NCBI GenBank assembly: GCA_033296885.1 | Contig: MU863902.1 | Coordinates: forward strand, 241,320-305,319 | Direction of reading: 5' to 3' | Length of the DNA: 64,000 bases | Source: Triangularia verruculosa | Taxonomy: Eukaryota > Ascomycota > Sordariomycetes > Sordariales > Podosporaceae | Shown here: positions 11,724 to 23,587 of the stretch, piece by piece | Position numbering within the stretch: the stretch's first letter is position 1 | Layout: every line of letters starts with the position of its first letter | Notes under the pieces: generated by a model | Seen by the model: only the letters and a program-made list of their open reading frames with translations | Databases searched by the model: none | Told to the model about the DNA's origin: nothing | Made by a program: the position numbers and the translations under genes

Positions 11724-13990
11724 ATGTCCATCCCGTCGTCCAGTCGCCCTCGGCGCAACTCGGCACACCCGGTCCCGTCACGCGCTCGAGGCGTGAGCAT
11801 GTCGTTTGCGACGCGCCAGGATTCGGGACTGTTGGCTTTGGAGGACAATAGTTATGAGGACTTCGCTCGCCTGTCTTTGGAAAAGAGCCGGAGTCATGGA
11901 TTCAACAGCCGGGAGCATCATCATGATGGCGCGCCTGGCTCTTCCAAAGCGCCGCAGCAAGGGAACATCAAGCGCATGCTCCGCCGGGCCTCAGTCTCCC
12001 TCAAAACAAATGTCAAAGGCTTCATGCACCGGCGCACCTCGATCCCCACTGCAACGGTCTTCTCCACCGACAACCAAGATTCCAAATCCCCCTTTTTGAG
12101 CTCGTCTCCGACAAACCACGACCGTCCTTCCACTTCCCACTCCACCTGGCACCGGTTGCGGCAGGCCACGAGCTTCCACCGCCATTCGAGGATGCTCAAC
12201 ACCGGTCACGGTGAGCGCGCCTTCGGACATGATCTTGCGACCATCGAATCGCCGACCTTCCCCATCCCCGGCTCCGGCGAGCAACCTCCGATCATTCCCC
12301 GTAGGACTGGTGCTGCGGCGAGACAAGCGGCGGCTGCCGTTGCCTGCAGTGGCCGTCGAGGATACGAGTTCATGGACTTCCAGAGGCCACACCCGAGCTG
12401 GCTCGAAGATGAGTACTTTGGAGACGGCGAAAGCGGCATTGGAATCGCCGTGACAAGTTCTGACAGCGAGGGCCTGCTTGCTCTCGGTGACCTGAGCCTC
12501 AATGCAGATGGGGACGAAAAGGCGGATATCGTCAAGGTAGACTTCATCTCTCAGCTACCCGCCGAGCTGGCTATTATGATCCTCGCCGAGCTTGATGGAC
12601 CGACCTTGGGTGTCGCTAGTTTGGTTAACAAGCACTGGGCGTTCGTCATCAAGAATCAGCATGTCTGGCGCGAATCGTTCCTCCGAGAAAAGACAACAAC
12701 TTATGCTACCGGTGGCAATGTCCAGCCCGGAAGTGGTCTGGGAGTTCCCTTCGTCCACCCCAAGAATGACTGGAAGGACATCTACAGGGCCAAAGAGCAG
12801 CTCGATCGCAACTGGAAGGAAGGCAAGGCCCGTCCGGTGTACTTGAACGGGCACACTGATAGCATATATTGCCTGCAGTTCGATGAGTACGTCAATCCTT
12901 TCCTTTGCTTGTTATGATATGCATTCACTGACCGACCAACAGAGACAAAATCATCACTGGATCCCGTGACCGGACCATTCGCGTGTGGGATATGCACACC
13001 TATGCCTGTAAGCTCGTGATCGGCCCTCCCGAGGTTGTCAACGATCCCACCTTCTCCGTCATCTACGACCCCAGCGGCAACCCCATCCACTATGCTCACC
13101 TCCCCGACCTCGACCCTACCCCCGGTCCCGACGGTCTCCCCCGCGCTACCGTCCGCGCTCACCACTCCGTCCCGACCATCCTCTCCCCCTCGATGCACCA
13201 CAAAGCTTCGATTCTCTGCCTCCAGTACGACGACGAGATTCTGGTGACTGGCTCCTCCGACGCGACCTGCATCGTCTACAACATCCGCTCCGGCTACCGT
13301 CCCATCCGCAAACTCACCCACCACTCCGCCGCCGTCCTGGACCTGGTTTTTGACGACAAGCACATCGTCACCTGCTCCAAAGACATCTCCATCTGCGTCT
13401 GGGACCGCGCCACCGGCGCTCTCCTGAAGCAACTTCGAGGGCACTCCGGCCCCGTCAACGCCGTCCAGATGCGCGGCAACACCATCGTCTCCTGCAGCGG
13501 CGACTTCAAGGTCAAGCTCTGGAACATCGACTCTGGGAAAAACATTCAAGAGTTTGTCGGGCACACCAAGGGGTTGGCGTGCAGTCAGTTTTCCGAAGAT
13601 GGCAGGTGGATCGCGAGCGCTGGTAACGACAAGATCATTCGCATCTGGGACGCCAATACCGGTGAGTGCGTGAGGGAGATGAAGGCGCACGATAACTTGG
13701 TGAGGAGCTTGCATGTGGATTCGATTTCGGGGAGGTTGGTGAGCGGGAGTTATGATAGTGATATCAAGGTGTGGGATGTGGAGACGGGGCAGCCGCTGTT
13801 GGATTTTCCGAAGTGGCATTCGAGTTGGGTGTTGAGTGCGAAGAGTGATTATAGGAGGATTGTGTCTTCGGGGCAGGATCCCAAGATTTTGATCTTGGAC
13901 TTTGGAGCCGGGGTGGAGGGGGTGGAGATGTTGGAGAGTAGGAGGCGGGTGGAGGAAGTTGTTGGTGGGGGAGAGCAGGAGTGGCTTTAG
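11724..13990 (+). CDS. F-box and WD40-repeat protein (SCF substrate receptor)
   Basis: Two exons (11724-12886, 12943-13990) give 2211 nt, 736 residues; the GTACGT donor and AACAG acceptor join in phase. Residues 1-270 are basic, Ser-rich and probably disordered. An F-box lies at about 274-320 (ISQLPAELAIMILAELDG). The C-terminal half carries WD40 blades from about residue 373, with clear units ending in RTIRVWD, DISICVWD, DFKVKLWN, DKIIRIWD and DSDIKVWD, about seven in all. Such proteins bind Skp1 through the F-box and present substrates to an SCF ubiquitin ligase through the propeller. It is similar in plan to MET30/SconB-type receptors, but I cannot assign an ortholog. The segment at about 395-440 between blades is Pro-rich and longer than usual. 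Confidence 0.88.
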
Positions 13991-16900
13991 GATAAGTGGA
14001 CAAAAGGTTGGGGCGTGACTTGGCTTCACTTTTGTTTCGGGTGGCTTTTTTGGCGAGCCTTGGATTCACCATTGCCTGGATACTTTATTTTGGCTTTTGG
14101 CTTTTGTCTTTTTTCTGCATTGCGAACGGGGTTTTCTGATACTTTTTCTTTGGAAGGGAATTGGGATCTGGGTAGGATATGGCAGGGCTGAAAGTGATGT
14201 ATGTCTTCCTGCTGAATGGATGGATGGAAATGTATGAGTGGAAGAAGAGGTGGGCGGGAGTTGGATGGATGGATGGATGAGCAAGCGAGCATCTAGACTT
14301 TTTCATCTTCATCTTTTTGCAAAGTCTTGATTTAGTTTAGGCAGAAAAGCAGGGGACTGGTGCCTCTGCTGTACAAGTATTTTAATGCTACAATTTCGTA
14401 CACAAAAACAAAACCTCAGGAGCAAATGTTGCTGGTTTTGTGATGGCTAATATATGCTGTGCTTTATTTTGACATGCTGGGAATTTTGTTGCCTTCCCCA
14501 GACAGAGTTGACAGCATAAAAGGTTGTGAATAGGCGACATTAACACATGTACAGGCACGGCTCGATGCTATGCAGGCTGTCAAACGTTGGATAATGGCCA
14601 ACACGGGGTGACATAAGCACTGCAGAAGGAAAGGGGCAGGAATCAAAGGGGAGGCAGGACACGTGGCTGGCTGGCTTTGTCAAAGGAGGAGAACGAGGCT
14701 CTCTTTTGGTTAGAGTTTACCTGTGCAACAGCAAAGCATTTCCTTTCTTCTTGGCTCCGGAGCCGTGCCATCGGCTCACCGACCGGTGGTAGCACAAACG
14801 GAGGGAATGGACCGAGGTTGGAGGGGCAGACGGGGAACGGGGGAGGGGTTCCGACCGTGCCGTTTGCGAGTCGGGAGAGTTTGCCACGGCTCGCCGGTCT
14901 TTGCCACGACTTCCACGGTGAGGATCTAGAATGGCGGCAGCAGCGGTTCCATGACGGGATGATGGGCATATGATCAGCTTTATGCCCTGCAGATGAGTCT
15001 CCTCACTTTGAAAGTCCTCTCCAGTCTTTTTCCTCCCCGTAGTCTGTAACGGTGGCACGTCGAATTGCAACGTAGCTTCCAGCCCTCCACTGGTGTCTCA
15101 GGTTGACGAGTGTATCTGGCGGCTCTACTGGTGGCCTTGTCTTGCATGTGCCTGCCAAGAAGAGAATGATGGAACAAAATCGAGAGACATGGCTTTTCAC
15201 ACAATGACAAAGATATTTGCCGACGACGAAAAAGAAGACAGCCGCGAGACAGACCGAAATGTTCCTGGGCGGAGAATAAAGATTGGGGAGCAAACCAGAC
15301 GCTGACAGCTGAAGAACAAGGGGAAAAGGAAATTTGTGCAAGTGTTTGTGTAGTAGTTCGGCCGAGTAACTCGCCCCTGAAGAATCAAAAGGTAGGCAGC
15401 AAGTCTAGACTGCGGAACCATGATAGCAAAGCCATTTGGCAGACTCTTTAACAGGAAAGGCAAGCGACGGGCAATATATCTGCGGCAGACTTCTAGCCAA
15501 GAAAATGACCACCTTATGGGTGTATATGCTTCTGCCAGGATCGATGTTCCGTCTCATATAGGGGGTGGTCCCACGCCAGCCTTTCCTGGGCCGCTCAAAG
15601 TTTGTGGGACGCACGGAGGTAAGCCACGAAGCATTCAAGAGGGTCGTACCACGGAGGACATCTGCCGACATCAACGGAAGGGCAGTTGTCGTTCTACGCC
15701 GCCTAGATGCCTCTGATGGCGCCATGGGTGTGATAGGCCACTCAGAGCGGACGACAGCACTGCAAGGGGAAGTTTCTCAAACACTGCAGAACAGGCTGTG
15801 ATGGAGTGTGAAAGATGGTGGTGGGGGCAGCACTGAATGGCTGGGAAGAGCCGCCCGGGAAGGTGGGGTTACACAGTCAGTGGGGTCTATCTCCACACTT
15901 GACGTTTTGAAACGCTGCCACAACCGGTCGTTTTGCAGACGACAAGAGATGGTGAGGCCGTCAAGATGCTACCAGTAAATAAATGATAGCCTCACAATAA
16001 TTATCTCGCAGTTTCTACCCTCCTAGTGCCCAATTGTCCGTGATGGCCCAAGCGCTCTGATACAGTATATGCACTCCACTAGCCAAGATCGAGCCACCAT
16101 CTCTGCCAAGACCCGAGCCGGCGATCTTCCACCAGTCCCTGTGCGCGCCACAACACCACGGAGACATCATTCCATTCCAGCACACCCGAAAATCCATTCA
16201 CCACAATGCAACTGCCAAAATACTTTTGTCATGACGTCGCAGCCCCTGGACTGGACAGCAGAGCACAGAGGGGCCGCTCCCACTGGCCCGCAGCGATCGG
16301 CGGTTGCATGAAGAACACCCCTTGAATATCAACCTTGTATCCTGCCCAACCTTCCACCTGGTCGTGTCGTCTGATAGCTTGTTCTGCTGCCGCCAGACCC
16401 AACCCAGATCTAACAGCAATGCCAGCTCGGTCGGCTGAGCTTGCCCGGTGGATGCTGTGTCGAGCCATGGAGCTACGGTGCCATGTTTGGACCATCTGGT
16501 GCTCCCAGCCAATTGCGAGCCCGGCGAACCCCGTGTTTCTTTTTTCTTCAGATGTTTCTCGGTTCCCATCGAGTGAGGCCCGATTCCTCGGGCTGTCAAC
16601 CATGCAAGATGTAGGGGGATGATGCCACTGATTCGCCCACGAGCTGTCTAGAGTCAACCCGCTGCCCCAGGTCCCTCGCCCCAGATGCTCTGGCCGCCAG
16701 TGACAATACTGCACCTCGCGCCGGTATGGGGGGGGAGGCTGACGTTCCTATGCTTCCAAGGCACCCAGCGGCAGATCAATGCTTGTCCAGACCCCACATA
16801 TCCTCCGAGGCCAGGTTGGTACGTGTTGTCACAGCGGACCTTGTCGTGCCTGTACCTGCGTGGTGCAAGACAGCGGTGATCATGGGGCGGCTATTCACTT

Positions 16901-17701
16901 GCCACCAGCTATGAATGCCATCAGTTACGTCGAGGAAACCTTGTCTGATGAAACATGGGACACATGGGTCGCAGCGGGAAAGGCGCCGAACCATCACGGC
17001 CGCACGTGCAGTATAAGACTGGATGCCGCCGGACACCAATGCAGGTCCCGGACGCTTCTCCCACCCTCACCGGCAACAACAGACTTGGGCTGTTTGACCA
17101 CCCTCTCTCTCCCTCTCTTCACCATTCCATACTTACATTCTCACACCAATCCATTTCTACCAACAGCTATCTGCCGGCAGTGAATCAGCAAATCTGGCTG
17201 GGCCGGCACATTTCACCAAGTAAGTCATCATCTGATGTTTTGAAGCTCTTCCTATACCCCGGTGTAAACACAAGGACGGGCACTCGAAGTGAAGTGGGGT
17301 GTCAGAAGCTCTTGGAGCTTCACACCTATAGCTCTGGTCACAAGAGGGACCTCCGACAATGAGCCCATTGTTGGTTATTGTCTTCGACCACAAAAGTGGC
17401 ATTGACCTTTCCAACAATCGCATTCATCCCGCCTCCCGTCTATTGTGGCCAGCACCCCATGGGCCCTGCACGCGCTCCCTTCACACAACCACTATAATTT
17501 CTTCTTTCCCCTTCGACCTCTGGATTTCCATTTTCTTTTTCTCTGCAAAGGAAAACATCACCCCCACACAGCTGGAGCAGGAAACTCCCTTTTCATTTCT
17601 CAAAATTAGCTGGTCTAACCTCGACCTAGTTCTCCTCCTTTTACGACAACACTCACCCGCACCAACACCACCAACACCATTACGAGATAGCTGGTACTGC
17701 C
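13991..17701. other. Long intergenic stretch upstream of GH55
   Basis: About 3.7 kb with no gene I can support on either strand. The left end is the F-box gene 3' region and contains a (GGAT)n microsatellite at about 14263-14279. The right end is CT-rich (about 17095-17160), typical of a fungal core promoter and leader, and contains a possible leader intron starting near 17219 (GTAAGTCA). A lineage-specific or non-coding transcript in 14.5-16.9 kb cannot be excluded. Confidence 0.5.
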
Positions 17702-20059
17702 ATGATGGGTCTATCAAAACTTTCCACGTTACTGTTACTGGCCTTGGGGGTCGCCTCGCCTGCTGTTGCGGCCCCAGCTCCTCGTCAGGAGTCGGGCTGG
17801 TGGCTCAGTACCATCAAGCGGCAAGGAGTCGCTGCCTTTAACGCTGATCCCGCGAACTACAAGGTCTTCCGCAATGTTCAAGAATACGGTGCCAAGGGTG
17901 ACGGCAACACCGATGATACTGATGCCATCAACAGGGCCATCAGCGACCAGAACCGCTGTGGTCGCAATTGCACCTCTCAGACAACCACTCCTGGTCTTGT
18001 TTACTTCCCTCCTGGTACCTACCGTGTCAGCAAGCCGATCGTCCCGTACTATTACACCCAAATGGTCGGTGATGCCATCAATCCTCCGACACTCAAGGCC
18101 ACCGCCGACTTCGATGGCATGGCCGTGATTGACGCCGATCCCTACGAAACTGATGGCCGTAACTGGTGGACCAACCAGAACAACTTCTTCCGCCAGGTTC
18201 GCAACTTCGTCATCGACCTCAAGGACATGCCTTTCGACAAGGGCGCCGGTATCCACTGGCAAGTCGCGCAAGCCACGAGTTTGCACAACATCGTCTTCAA
18301 CATGCGCGAGGATGGTGGCTCCGCGAACAAGCAGCTCGGTATCTTTATGGACAATGGTTCTGGCGGCTTCATGGTCGATCTCACATTCAACGGTGGTCAG
18401 TATGGTGCCTTCTTTGGCAACCAACAGTTCACCACGCGCAATCTTACCTTCAACCGCTGCCAGACTGCCATTTACATGAACTGGAACTGGGCTTGGACCT
18501 TCCAAGACGTTCACATCAACGACTGCCAAGTTGGTATTGACATGTCCAACGGTGGTCCCGACGGTCAGACTGTTGGCTCTGTGTTGATGGTTGACAGTGA
18601 CTTCACCAACACCCCCATCGGTATCAAGACTGCCTACAACCCCGACTCCCCCCAGACCAACGGTACCCTCATCCTCGACAACGTTGACTTCACTGGCTCT
18701 CAACAGGCCGTCCTCAACAATGCCACTCAGGCCGTCATTCTGGAGGGCAACCAGAAGGTTGATTTCTTCGTCCAGGGCAAGACCTACGGCGGCGCCGTCA
18801 CTGGAGCTGCCGGACGTGCTGTACAGAGCGCCCAGAAGAACGTTCAGAAGCCAGCTTCCCTGCTTGACCAGGCCACCGGCAAGGTCTTCACCCGCACCAA
18901 GCCTCAATATGAGGACGTTCCGGTCGGCAACTTTGTCAGCGTCAAGTCCCAGGGTGCCAAGGGTGATGGCAAGACGGACGACACAGACGCTATCCAGAAG
19001 ATCTTTGACAGCGTCACTGCTGGCCAGGTTGTCTACTTTGATCACGGTGCCTACATCATCACCAAGACAGTCAAGGTTCCCAAGGAAATCAAGATCACCG
19101 GTGAGATTTGGCCTTTGATCCTCGCCGGAGGTGACGAGTTCTTCAAGGACCAAGCCAACCCCCAGCCTGTCTTCCAGGTCGGCCAACCTGGTGATGTTGG
19201 CAACGTTGAGATGTCTGACCTCATCTTCGGCACCGCTGGACCCCAGCCTGGCGCCATTATCATGGAGTGGAACGTCAAGGGAACTACTCCTGGCGCCGCC
19301 GGTCTCTGGGATGTCCACACTCGCATCGGTGGCTACCGTGGTACCCAGCTCGAGCTTGAGCAGTGCGCCAAGAACCCCAATGTCACCAACACCATTCCTG
19401 AGCAGTGCTTCGGTTCCTTCATGATGCTCCACATCCCCGCCGGCGGCAGCGCCTACCTCGAGAACACCTGGTACTGGGTTGCCGACCACTCTCTTGAGCC
19501 AGAGGCCAAGGACGGTCAGATCGACGTCTTCAACGGCCGCGGTGTTCTCATCGAGGGCGAGGGGCCCGTCTGGGGCTGGGCCACCGCCTCGGAGCATTCT
19601 GTTCTTCAGAACTACCAGTTCAACAACGCCTCCAACGTCTGGCTCGCCCTCATCCAGACCGAGACCCCATACTTCCAGGGCAACCCCGATGCCACCAAGC
19701 CGTTCACCGTCAACGCCAAGTATGCCGACCCCGACTTTGACAAGTCGTGCGCCAACTCGAGCGACCCAACCTGCAAGAGAGCGTGGGGTGTCCGTGCCAT
19801 CAACTCCAAGGACATCTTCATCTACGGCGCCGGCCTCTACTCTTTCTTCGACAACTACGGCCAGGACTGCGTCAAGTCCCAGGATTGCCAGGTCAACATG
19901 GTTTCTCTTGAGGACTCTGCTGTCCACTTTTATGGTCTGAGCACCAAGGCCAGCGTAAACATGTTGACTGTCAACGGCGAGGGCGTTGCCCTTGACAAGG
20001 ACAACAGAAATAACTTCTGCGCCACCCTTGCGTTGTTTACGTCGGAGCCTCAGGCCTAG
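17702..20059 (+). CDS. GH55 exo-beta-1,3-glucanase
   Basis: Intronless, 785 residues, near full length for fungal GH55. A signal peptide (ending around VASPAVAAPAPRQ) is followed by two tandem right-handed beta-helix (pectate-lyase-like) modules. Each opens with the same motif: VQEYGAKGDGNTDDTDAIN near residue 58 and VKSQGAKGDGKTDDTDAIQ near 415. A linker around 375-405 (KNVQKPASLLDQATGKVFTR) joins them. Family members release glucose or gentiobiose from beta-1,3-glucan and act in the cell wall or medium. Codon use is strongly biased to C-ending codons, a mark of high expression. That bias also leaves a 730-codon open frame on the opposite strand, which I regard as a shadow. Translation could begin at either of the first two ATGs. 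Confidence 0.93.
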   Translation: MMGLSKLSTLLLLALGVASPAVAAPAPRQESGWWLSTIKRQGVAAFNADPANYKVFRNVQEYGAKGDGNTDDTDAINRAISDQNRCGRNCTSQTTTPGLVYFPPGTYRVSKPIVPYYYTQMVGDAINPPTLKATADFDGMAVIDADPYETDGRNWWTNQNNFFRQVRNFVIDLKDMPFDKGAGIHWQVAQATSLHNIVFNMREDGGSANKQLGIFMDNGSGGFMVDLTFNGGQYGAFFGNQQFTTRNLTFNRCQTAIYMNWNWAWTFQDVHINDCQVGIDMSNGGPDGQTVGSVLMVDSDFTNTPIGIKTAYNPDSPQTNGTLILDNVDFTGSQQAVLNNATQAVILEGNQKVDFFVQGKTYGGAVTGAAGRAVQSAQKNVQKPASLLDQATGKVFTRTKPQYEDVPVGNFVSVKSQGAKGDGKTDDTDAIQKIFDSVTAGQVVYFDHGAYIITKTVKVPKEIKITGEIWPLILAGGDEFFKDQANPQPVFQVGQPGDVGNVEMSDLIFGTAGPQPGAIIMEWNVKGTTPGAAGLWDVHTRIGGYRGTQLELEQCAKNPNVTNTIPEQCFGSFMMLHIPAGGSAYLENTWYWVADHSLEPEAKDGQIDVFNGRGVLIEGEGPVWGWATASEHSVLQNYQFNNASNVWLALIQTETPYFQGNPDATKPFTVNAKYADPDFDKSCANSSDPTCKRAWGVRAINSKDIFIYGAGLYSFFDNYGQDCVKSQDCQVNMVSLEDSAVHFYGLSTKASVNMLTVNGEGVALDKDNRNNFCATLALFTSEPQA

Positions 20060-20986
20060 GCTGCTTAGAGCTCAGCCGGGACTGGTTCTTCTTGTAGGAG
20101 CAGATAAGCAATAAAAGGAATTGCCACGGGACAAGGAAAAAAGGGACGGAATGCGCTGGTTATAGTTTATGAGATACCCTGATACAGGACAAATGGGGGA
20201 TCGGAACACGAGACATGGGTTTTGCTTTTTCTCTGTTTTTTTTTTCTCTTCTTTTCCATTGGGGGTCTTTTGTTTTCTTTTTTTAACCTTCTCTTCTTGA
20301 ACTCTGGCCCAAGAGGCATTTACACCTTGATTTCTCATTTTGTGTCCTTTTCCATCGTTTGGGCCATGGCGTTCTTGAAAGGGATGGGGGAAAGCTGCAT
20401 ACATGGAATGATGCATTGTTTGATAGGCGCGGCTGGCGTGCCAAAAATGTTGATGCCAGACAACGAAGGGGCGCGGCAGGTGGACAACCAAAAAAAAACA
20501 GGGATACCATACAGTGCAGCGGATACGATTTACTTTAGGTGGTACCCAAAAATAGCTCCGAGGCGATTTTCTGAGATGTCATTTTCTTTGCTGCGTGTTT
20601 GACGTGATTGATCAATTTGTGAGAATCGGACGAAACGACGCCATTCCCGCCTCCAGTTTTCTGTTTGCTCGGGAATTTGTGGAGTTGACGTCCGGGCTTC
20701 GGCGACAGCAGCCTTAGTCAGCAGCAAGGCCCGAGCGTGCCAAGGCAGTTTTGCACAACGTCATAGCTTTCGAATTTGCGACTGCGACCAGCAACTGAAC
20801 GCCGACTCTTTGTTGAGCAGTGCTCTTTCCGGAGACATCTCACCACTGTATGTTCTCCCGTTCCTTCATGACTATTAAAATCTTGGAAATCTTCCCAATG
20901 CAATTGCCCATGATCGCCCCAAACCAACGAGTATAGCCCGACGAATCTCCCCTTGCCAATCAACTTGAACAAAAAACAGACAAACG
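20060..20986. other. Intergenic, no supported gene
   Basis: The 3' region of the GH55 gene with T-rich stretches (20220-20290), followed by the promoter of the FIT-family gene. Nothing else is recognisable. Confidence 0.5.
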
Positions 20987-22097
20987 ATGGACTCACCACC
21001 ATTACCCTCCTCCTCCAGAGGTCCATCCCGCCGGCACGTCTCCCCTTCCTCCCTCACGCCAAGCAAAACAGTCCACATCTCCTCCGAAACCACGACTCGA
21101 ACCGCGCCCCCAAGAAACAACCCCCTCCTCCCCACACCAACCGAGCTCGTCCTTCTGAGCATCTACCCTGCCCTCCTCCTCTTCGGCACTCTGTTTGCCG
21201 TCCTCTCGCCCGATGTAAGCGCCTCGACCTACGACCCCCTAACCCAGTCCCACGACCAAGGCTCCCTCGCACCGTCGTACTTTGCCAGAAAGAACAACCT
21301 GTTTAATGTGTTATTCGTCAAGCGGGGCTGGGGCTGGATCACCTTCTCGTTTTTTCTCTTCGTGTTCACCCATCCGGCGCTGAGGACGACAGCGCAAAAG
21401 AGCAGGGCGACGGTACGATGGGCTGTGGTGACGGCGTGGTGGGTGTTTGTCACGCAATGGTTCTTTGGGCCGGCGATCATCGACAGGGGTTTTCGTTTCA
21501 CTGGAGGAAAATGTCAGGTCAAGATGGCGGAGATTGCTGAGGCGGATGTGGAGGATATCGGAGTGAAGGAGGTTTTCACTGCGGCGGCGTGTAAGAGTGC
21601 TGGGGGCAGGTGGTCGGGCGGCCATGATATTTCTGGACACGTTTTCTTGTTGGTTCTTGGGAGCTGTTTCTTGCTGCAGGAGGTGGGCTGGGTTGTTGGA
21701 CGGTGGGTTAGGTATGTCAAGGAAGAAAGGTCTGTCGTGATGCCGGATGGGGCGGTCAGGCGGGCCATTGTGGAGGTTGATAGGGCGGAGAGGTATCGGC
21801 AGGAGCAGGAGGGCACGGCCAGGCGGAGTGTGTTGGAGGCGCTTGGTCACGGAGGCAAGGTTGCCATTGCGGTGGTTGGGTTGTGCGCGTGGATGCTGCT
21901 GATGACGGCGATTTATTTCCATACTTGGTTTGAGAAGGTATGTCCTCCGCACAGTGATGTCGAAGAGAGTAGGAAGATGCTAATCATTGCCACAGCTTAC
22001 TGGGCTTCTTGTTGCTCTGTCCGCTGTATACGTTACGTATATTCTCCCCCGGTGGGTGCCCGCTCTGAGAGGCATCATTGGATTACCTGGGATTTGA
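20987..22097 (+). CDS. FIT2/Scs3-family fat-storage-inducing membrane protein
   Basis: Exon 1 is 20987-21937 and exon 2 21996-22097, with a GTATGT...ACAG intron of 58 bp. The product is 350 residues. It has several hydrophobic segments (about 52-73, 112-130, 144-163, 218-238, 290-312 and the C-terminus) and the diagnostic polar motif GGHDISGHVF with His213 and His218, the catalytic-type residues of the FIT/lipid phosphatase-like fold. FIT proteins sit in the ER, hydrolyse acyl-CoA and support lipid-droplet budding and phospholipid metabolism; yeast Scs3 and Yft2 are relatives. Without the intron the last 33 residues (LTGLLVALSAVYVTYILPRW...) would be lost, and they form the final membrane span. 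The Ser/Pro-rich N-terminus (1-45) is poorly conserved in such proteins. Confidence 0.85.
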
Positions 22098-22310
22098 AGT
22101 ATGTTAGGGGGGAGAGAAGAACAGGATAGATTATTGCTTTTGGACAGACATATAACATTGATACCAGCTGTCATCTGTCAAGTCTATGTCTCTTCTTGGC
22201 ATTGGCCCGGTAGTGCACGGACCATCTTCCAATGACCTCACGGAAGCTATTCACATCACGTTCTCTGTTGCAACGCATTCCAATCATCACCAAGACACAT
22301 CCAGTCCACC

Positions 22311-23386
22311 ATGGCAGCGTCACCAGACAAAATGCCTCTCAAACCTCCACTTCCAACCAACCTCCCGTCTCTCGTCAAAACCGCCTTCACCAATGCAGTC
22401 GCAAGCAAAGACGTCAACTTCTACCCCACCCAAGTAACCATCCTCAACGTGAATTCCATCCCAGTAAGACCACCCCCCCCATCCAGCTCTCCCCTCCTAA
22501 ATACTATATCATGTTAACAAAATTGTAGTTCCAACTCCGCTTCTCCCCCTCCCTCGCCAACAAGCCCAAAGCCCCCGTCCCGGTAGTCAACATCTCCCAT
22601 TCTGCCCCCCAAGCTCCCAAAAAAGAATTCTTCAACCCCTTTGCCGCGCCGCTCCCGCAGATGCTCATCACCGCTGTCGGAAGCCCCCCCTCTCACAATT
22701 TGGTACTGAATAAATTCGCCATCGTCCCTGAACATTTCATCCTGTCGACAGTGAGCTTCAAGCAACAGACGGATTTGCTCGAGGCAGACGACCTAGCTGC
22801 TGCGTGGGCTTGCATTGATGCGTATAAACAAGAGAGGAAGGAGTTGTACGTCTTTTTTAACTCGGGGGGACACAGCGGGGCTAGTCAGCCGCATCGACAC
22901 CTGCAGTTGCTTCCTGTGGAAAACATGAGGGATGGGTTAGGGGAAGGAGAGTGGGATGTGTTGGCCAAGGGGTTTCTGGATCAAGATATAAGGGAAAGGC
23001 TACCGTTCAAGGTCTTTGCGGCTGGGATTGAGGAGACAAAGGGAGATGGAGAGGGTCTGAGGAGGGTGTATCTGGAGTTGTACAACCTGGCTTGCGAGGC
23101 TGTTCTTGGCAAGGATGCCGGGGTGCAGACGGAGGGCGAGGCGAGGATAAGTTACAATCTGGCGATGACCATGACCACGATGGTGGTGGTACCAAGGCTG
23201 GCGGAGGGAGGGGTGGTGAGGGATGAGAACGGACAAGAGGTGGGAAAGCTGGCGCTGAACGGGACCGTCTTGGCTGGAACGGCGCTCGTCAAGTCCCAAG
23301 CAGAGTGGGATGCACTGAGGGGAGACCCAGACCAAGTAAGGGAGGTGCTGGGGAGGATAGGACTTCCCAACAGGGCCAAGATCTGA
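22311..23386 (+). CDS. Ap4A phosphorylase / ATP adenylyltransferase (APA1/APA2 type)
   Basis: Two exons (22311-22463, 22529-23386) give 336 residues. The family mark is the HIT-like catalytic block GASQPHRHLQLLP, with His173 and His175, preceded by the strand LYVFFNSGGHSG. The N-terminal HNLVLNKFAIVPEHFIL segment is also characteristic. The enzyme splits diadenosine tetraphosphate with phosphate to give ADP and ATP in the cytosol, and can run in reverse. Length fits yeast APA1/APA2 (about 320-325 residues). The start MAASPDK is the first ATG of the frame; MPLKPP seven residues later is an alternative. The gene follows the FIT gene on the same strand, about 210 bp after its stop. Confidence 0.9.
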
Positions 23387-23587
23387 TGATGCATCAAAAC
23401 TAAAATATCAATGAATATTCTATTACTGCTTTTGCCTTACCGCCCAGCACCTTTTGTTTTTTGGACACCTACCTAACATGAGTAATACCAAGACTCGAAT
23501 TCCCAGACCAGCCGCCACATATCAATACAGAACATCTTCATCTACAACACACCGATTGAAGCCATCCATCAACCAAGACACATCGTA

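Noticed and set aside
12782..14029. 415-codon minus-strand frame opposite the WD40 repeats
   Set aside because: Antisense shadow; low-complexity His/Pro/Asp-Gly translation with no family resemblance.
17735..19927. 730-codon open frame on the minus strand opposite the GH55 gene
   Set aside because: It mirrors a strongly codon-biased gene: C-ending sense codons produce few stops in the complementary frame. The translated product has no motif, and the plus-strand product is an unmistakable GH55.
21311..21952. 213-codon minus-strand frame opposite the FIT-family gene
   Set aside because: Overlaps a gene with a clear family motif and matching intron; no independent support.
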